Below are positions 48,952-51,404 of a stretch of DNA of 51,404 nucleotides, piece after piece (within the stretch, counting starts at the first letter, position 1; every line of letters starts with the position of its first letter). The stretch is from JBMOMT01 sp049324835 (lineage in GTDB: Bacteria; Chloroflexota; Anaerolineae; CAYNKW01). The notes below the pieces were generated by a model. The model did no database searches and had not been told where the DNA came from. It saw only the letters and a program-made list of their open reading frames with translations. The stretch spans positions 1 through 51,404 of the forward strand of contig JBMOMT010000062.1 in assembly GCA_049324835.1 (NCBI GenBank). The letters run 5' to 3'. The position numbers and the translations under genes are program-made.

Positions 48952-51242
48952 TGATGTCCAACTGGGTTGAGCCGCCAGAAATCCACGTCCCAGAATCACT
49001 TGGTGAAGCCGTCGGTGGGCACCCGCTGGTGGCCGAAACGCTGGCCCGGCGGGGAATCCGCACGCCGCAGGCCGCCCGCGCCTTTCTCGACCCGGCCCAC
49101 TATACCCCCGCCCCGCCGGAGGCCCTGCCCGATCTGCCCGCCGCCGCCGGGCGGGTGGAGGCGGCCATCCGCAACGGCGAGCGGATCTGCGTCTGGGGCG
49201 ATTTCGACGTGGATGGCCAGACCTCCACGGCGCTGCTGGTCTCCACGCTGCGCGCCCTGGGCGCAAACGTCACCCACTATATTCCCGTGCGCGCCCGCGA
49301 ATCCCACGGCATCGGGCGCGCCGCTCTGGAGCGGGTGCTGAACGACGGCGCGCAACTCATTCTCACCTGCGATACCGGCATCGCCGAGCACAAGGTCGTG
49401 AGCTACTCCGCCTCACGCGGCGTTGACCTGGTCATCACCGATCACCACGACCTGCCACCGGCCCTGCCCGCGGCCCACGCGGTGGTCAATCCCAAACGGC
49501 TGCCGCCGGGCCATCCTCTGGCCGAGCTGCCCGGCGTCGGTGTGGCCTACAAACTGGCCCAGGCGCTCCTGGCGCGCGCCGGTCGCGCCGATGAAGCGGC
49601 CATGCTGTTGGATCTGGTGGCCCTGGGCATCGTCGCCGACGTGGCTGCACTCGTCGACGACGTGCGTTACCTGCTCCAGTGTGGTCTGGAGGCCCTGCGC
49701 GCCACCGGGCGGCTGGGCCTGCGTGAGCTGATGCGCGTCGCTGGCATCCTGCCGGCGGGTTTTACCGAGGAGCAGATCGGTTTTGCCCTGGCTCCACGCC
49801 TCAACGCCCTGGGCCGCCTGGCCGATGCCAACGCTGCCGTCGAGTTCTTTACCACCGACGACCTCATCCGCGCCCGTACGCTGGCCCAACAGTTGGAGGG
49901 CCTCAATACCCGCCGCCAATTGCTCACCCGGCAGGTGCACCGCGCCGCGCTGGCCCAGATTCAGCAGGACCCCGCGCTGTTGAACGAGGCGGCGCTGATT
50001 CTTTGCCATCCCAACTGGCCCGCCAGCGTCGTCGGCATCGTCGCCGGGCGGCTGGCCGAGCGCTACGGGCGGCCAGCCATCCTGTTCTCTGCGCCGCCGG
50101 GCCAGCCAGCGCGCGGCTCGGCCCGCTCCGTGCCGGGCGTGGACATCAGCGCGGCCATCGCCGCCCACGGTGAGATGCTGCATCGTTATGGCGGCCACCC
50201 CATGGCCGCTGGTCTTTCCATCGACGCCGAACAGATCCCTGCCTTTCGCCGCGCCATCACCCGCACGGTGGCCCTCATGGCCGCCGAGGCCCCACCAAGT
50301 GCAGCGATCCTGGTGGACGCTTTTTTGCCGCTGGCTGAACTGTCACTGGATCTGGTGGCCGAGCTGGAGCGGCTGGCCCCCTTTGGCCACGGCAATCCGC
50401 CGCTCACCCTGGCCGCCCGTAACCTGCGCCTGGCCGGCGACGCCAAAATCGGACGCCACGAGGAGCACCGCCGTATCACCGTACGCGACGAGGCCAACCG
50501 TACCTACGAGACCTTTTGGTGGCACGCCGCCGACCGGCCCTTGCCCGACGGCTCGTTTGATCTGGCCTATACCGTTCGCGCCAGCGACTATCAGGGCCGC
50601 CGCGAGGTGCAGATCCAGTGGCTGGCCGCCCGCGAGCGAATACCAGAGCGCGTCGCCGTAGCTGCCAAACCCACACTCCAGGTGCTCGACTATCGCCACG
50701 TCTCCAATCCCTGTGACGTGTTGGCCGGGCTGGGCGAGCGCGCAAGCGTGCAGGTATGGACCGAGGGCGCAAAAACTGTCGGCGGGCGGGGCCGACATCA
50801 ACTGGAGCCTGGTCCGGCGCTGGCCGTGTGGACGATCCCACCCGGTCTGGCGGAACTCCAGGCTGCTCTGAAGCGGGTGTCACCGCAGACGGTCTATCTC
50901 TTTGGCCAACCGCCCGGCGAGGACGATCTGCGGAGTTTTTTGACACGGCTCGCCGGGCTGGTGAAACACGCGCTGGGCCAGGGTGGTCGGGTAGACCTCG
51001 CCGCGCTGGCCGCTGCTACCGCCCAGTGCGAGGCGACCGTCCGCGCCGGGCTGGAATGGCTGGCCGCCCGCGGACAGGTGCAGCTCGTTCAGGTGAGCGG
51101 CGAGGCCCTGTCGCTGGCCCCCGGCGACGGACATAGCCGGCCAGAGGCGCGTGACATCCAGGCGCGGCTCAAAGCCTTGCTGGACGAGACGGCGGCCTAT
51201 CGCGCCCATTTCCTCCGCGTCGCAACCGATCGTCTGATCTGA
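48951..51242 (+). CDS. recJ: RecJ-family single-stranded-DNA exonuclease
   Basis: A 763-residue RecJ. DHH-domain motifs: WGDFDVDGQTS near residue 83, LTCDTGI near 138, ITDHHDLP near 160, and VALGIVADVA near 224. DHHA1 region: HPNWPASVVGIVAGRLAERYG near 358 and HRYGGHPMAAG near 406. OB-fold region about 450-560. An additional C-terminal part of about 180 residues (from about 580) has a winged-helix-like end. It degrades single-stranded DNA 5' to 3' during recombination and repair. The first ATG overlaps the nuclease stop by 1 base, so it is the last member of the repair operon. Confidence 0.93.
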   Translation: MMSNWVEPPEIHVPESLGEAVGGHPLVAETLARRGIRTPQAARAFLDPAHYTPAPPEALPDLPAAAGRVEAAIRNGERICVWGDFDVDGQTSTALLVSTLRALGANVTHYIPVRARESHGIGRAALERVLNDGAQLILTCDTGIAEHKVVSYSASRGVDLVITDHHDLPPALPAAHAVVNPKRLPPGHPLAELPGVGVAYKLAQALLARAGRADEAAMLLDLVALGIVADVAALVDDVRYLLQCGLEALRATGRLGLRELMRVAGILPAGFTEEQIGFALAPRLNALGRLADANAAVEFFTTDDLIRARTLAQQLEGLNTRRQLLTRQVHRAALAQIQQDPALLNEAALILCHPNWPASVVGIVAGRLAERYGRPAILFSAPPGQPARGSARSVPGVDISAAIAAHGEMLHRYGGHPMAAGLSIDAEQIPAFRRAITRTVALMAAEAPPSAAILVDAFLPLAELSLDLVAELERLAPFGHGNPPLTLAARNLRLAGDAKIGRHEEHRRITVRDEANRTYETFWWHAADRPLPDGSFDLAYTVRASDYQGRREVQIQWLAARERIPERVAVAAKPTLQVLDYRHVSNPCDVLAGLGERASVQVWTEGAKTVGGRGRHQLEPGPALAVWTIPPGLAELQAALKRVSPQTVYLFGQPPGEDDLRSFLTRLAGLVKHALGQGGRVDLAALAAATAQCEATVRAGLEWLAARGQVQLVQVSGEALSLAPGDGHSRPEARDIQARLKALLDETAAYRAHFLRVATDRLI

Positions 51243-51257
51243 CGTTGGCAGGAGAAC

Positions 51258-51276
51258 GGCACGGCAACGCCGTGCC
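51258..51276. repeat. Perfect short hairpin after recJ
   Basis: GGCACGGC (51258-51265) pairs with GCCGTGCC (51269-51276) around AAC, 15 bases after the recJ stop. There is no clean T-run, so a REP-type palindrome is as likely as a terminator. The wider family is like the hairpin inside the element at 10735-10890. Confidence 0.55.
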
Positions 51277-51308
51277 CTTAGGGTCTGTAAAAGAATAACT
51301 TCCGCCAC

Positions 51309-51387
51309 TGTCATTCTGAGCGCCCTTACGGGCGCGAAGAATCCCGTTTGAGTAGAACGAGACCCTTCGCTTCGCTCAGGGTGACAC
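51309..51387. repeat. TGTCATTCTGAGC inverted-repeat (REP-like) element
   Basis: TGTCATTCTGAGC (51309-51321) at the left and GCTCAGGGTGACA (51374-51386) at the right, with GCGAAG-rich sequence between. This is a second copy of the inner palindrome seen at 29091-29201. It runs to the window edge with no gene. Confidence 0.65.
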
Positions 51388-51404
51388 GGGAATTTATATT
51401 TTTA

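Overview
This is a GC-rich, densely coded bacterial chromosome segment with no phage, IS transposase, rRNA, tRNA or CRISPR recognised in it. The gene mix (aerobic ba3-type oxidase with Sco/PCuAC copper chaperones, Hdr/ETF redox modules, a GxxExxY gene, a four-helix-bundle gene, many short interspersed inverted repeats) suggests an uncultured Chloroflexota (Anaerolineae/Caldilineae-like) lineage. That placement is inference; no marker gene here proves it.

Left arm, minus strand, 10470 to 126: an operon from a good promoter with a terminator-like leader. It encodes a two-subunit CoA ligase of the succinyl/citryl-CoA synthetase type, whose beta subunit carries a C-terminal 2x[4Fe-4S] ferredoxin domain; a short citrate-synthase/citryl-CoA-lyase-like enzyme; an HD-domain protein; two separate aconitase/isopropylmalate-isomerase-type LSU/SSU pairs; a small unknown protein; an AbrB-type membrane protein; and an isocitrate/isopropylmalate-type dehydrogenase. 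Together they look like a tri/dicarboxylate interconversion or cleavage route of unassigned substrate.

Minus strand, 22301 to 10950: a second operon encoding an acyl-CoA dehydrogenase, MvhD, an FrhB/FdhB-like FeS flavoprotein, two complementary HdrA-like flavoproteins, an HdrC-HdrB fusion, a small membrane protein and both ETF subunits, closed by a strong terminator. Three accessory modules are spliced co-directionally into it: YgiT/DUF4258 and MntA/HepT toxin-antitoxin pairs, and a GxxExxY gene flanked by inverted repeats. The likely job is passing acyl-CoA electrons through ETF into a soluble Hdr-type FeS/flavin complex.

Plus strand, 22600 to 35246: a NarX/NarL-type two-component system, with a triple C-x-C protein between kinase and regulator; a pseudo-receiver protein; three Sco proteins; a PCuAC copper lipoprotein; ba3-oxidase subunits IIa, II and I with heme O synthase; a lipoprotein cytochrome c; and a remarkable cytochrome b / ferredoxin / MvhD-like fusion that could connect Hdr-type soluble electron transfer to the quinone pool.

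Plus strand, 35313 to 39840: class II aldolase, transketolase, RpiA and Rpe (sugar-phosphate metabolism), then an unknown protein. Region 41184 to 42098 (minus) is an integral membrane protein. From 42274 (plus) a PLP-dependent threonine-dehydratase-like gene leads into a DNA-repair operon: an AddB-like inactive-helicase protein, a UvrD/AddA-like helicase, a repeat-flanked four-helix-bundle gene, a stand-alone FeS PD-(D/E)XK nuclease and RecJ. This looks like AddAB split into separate genes. The window ends in REP-like inverted repeats.
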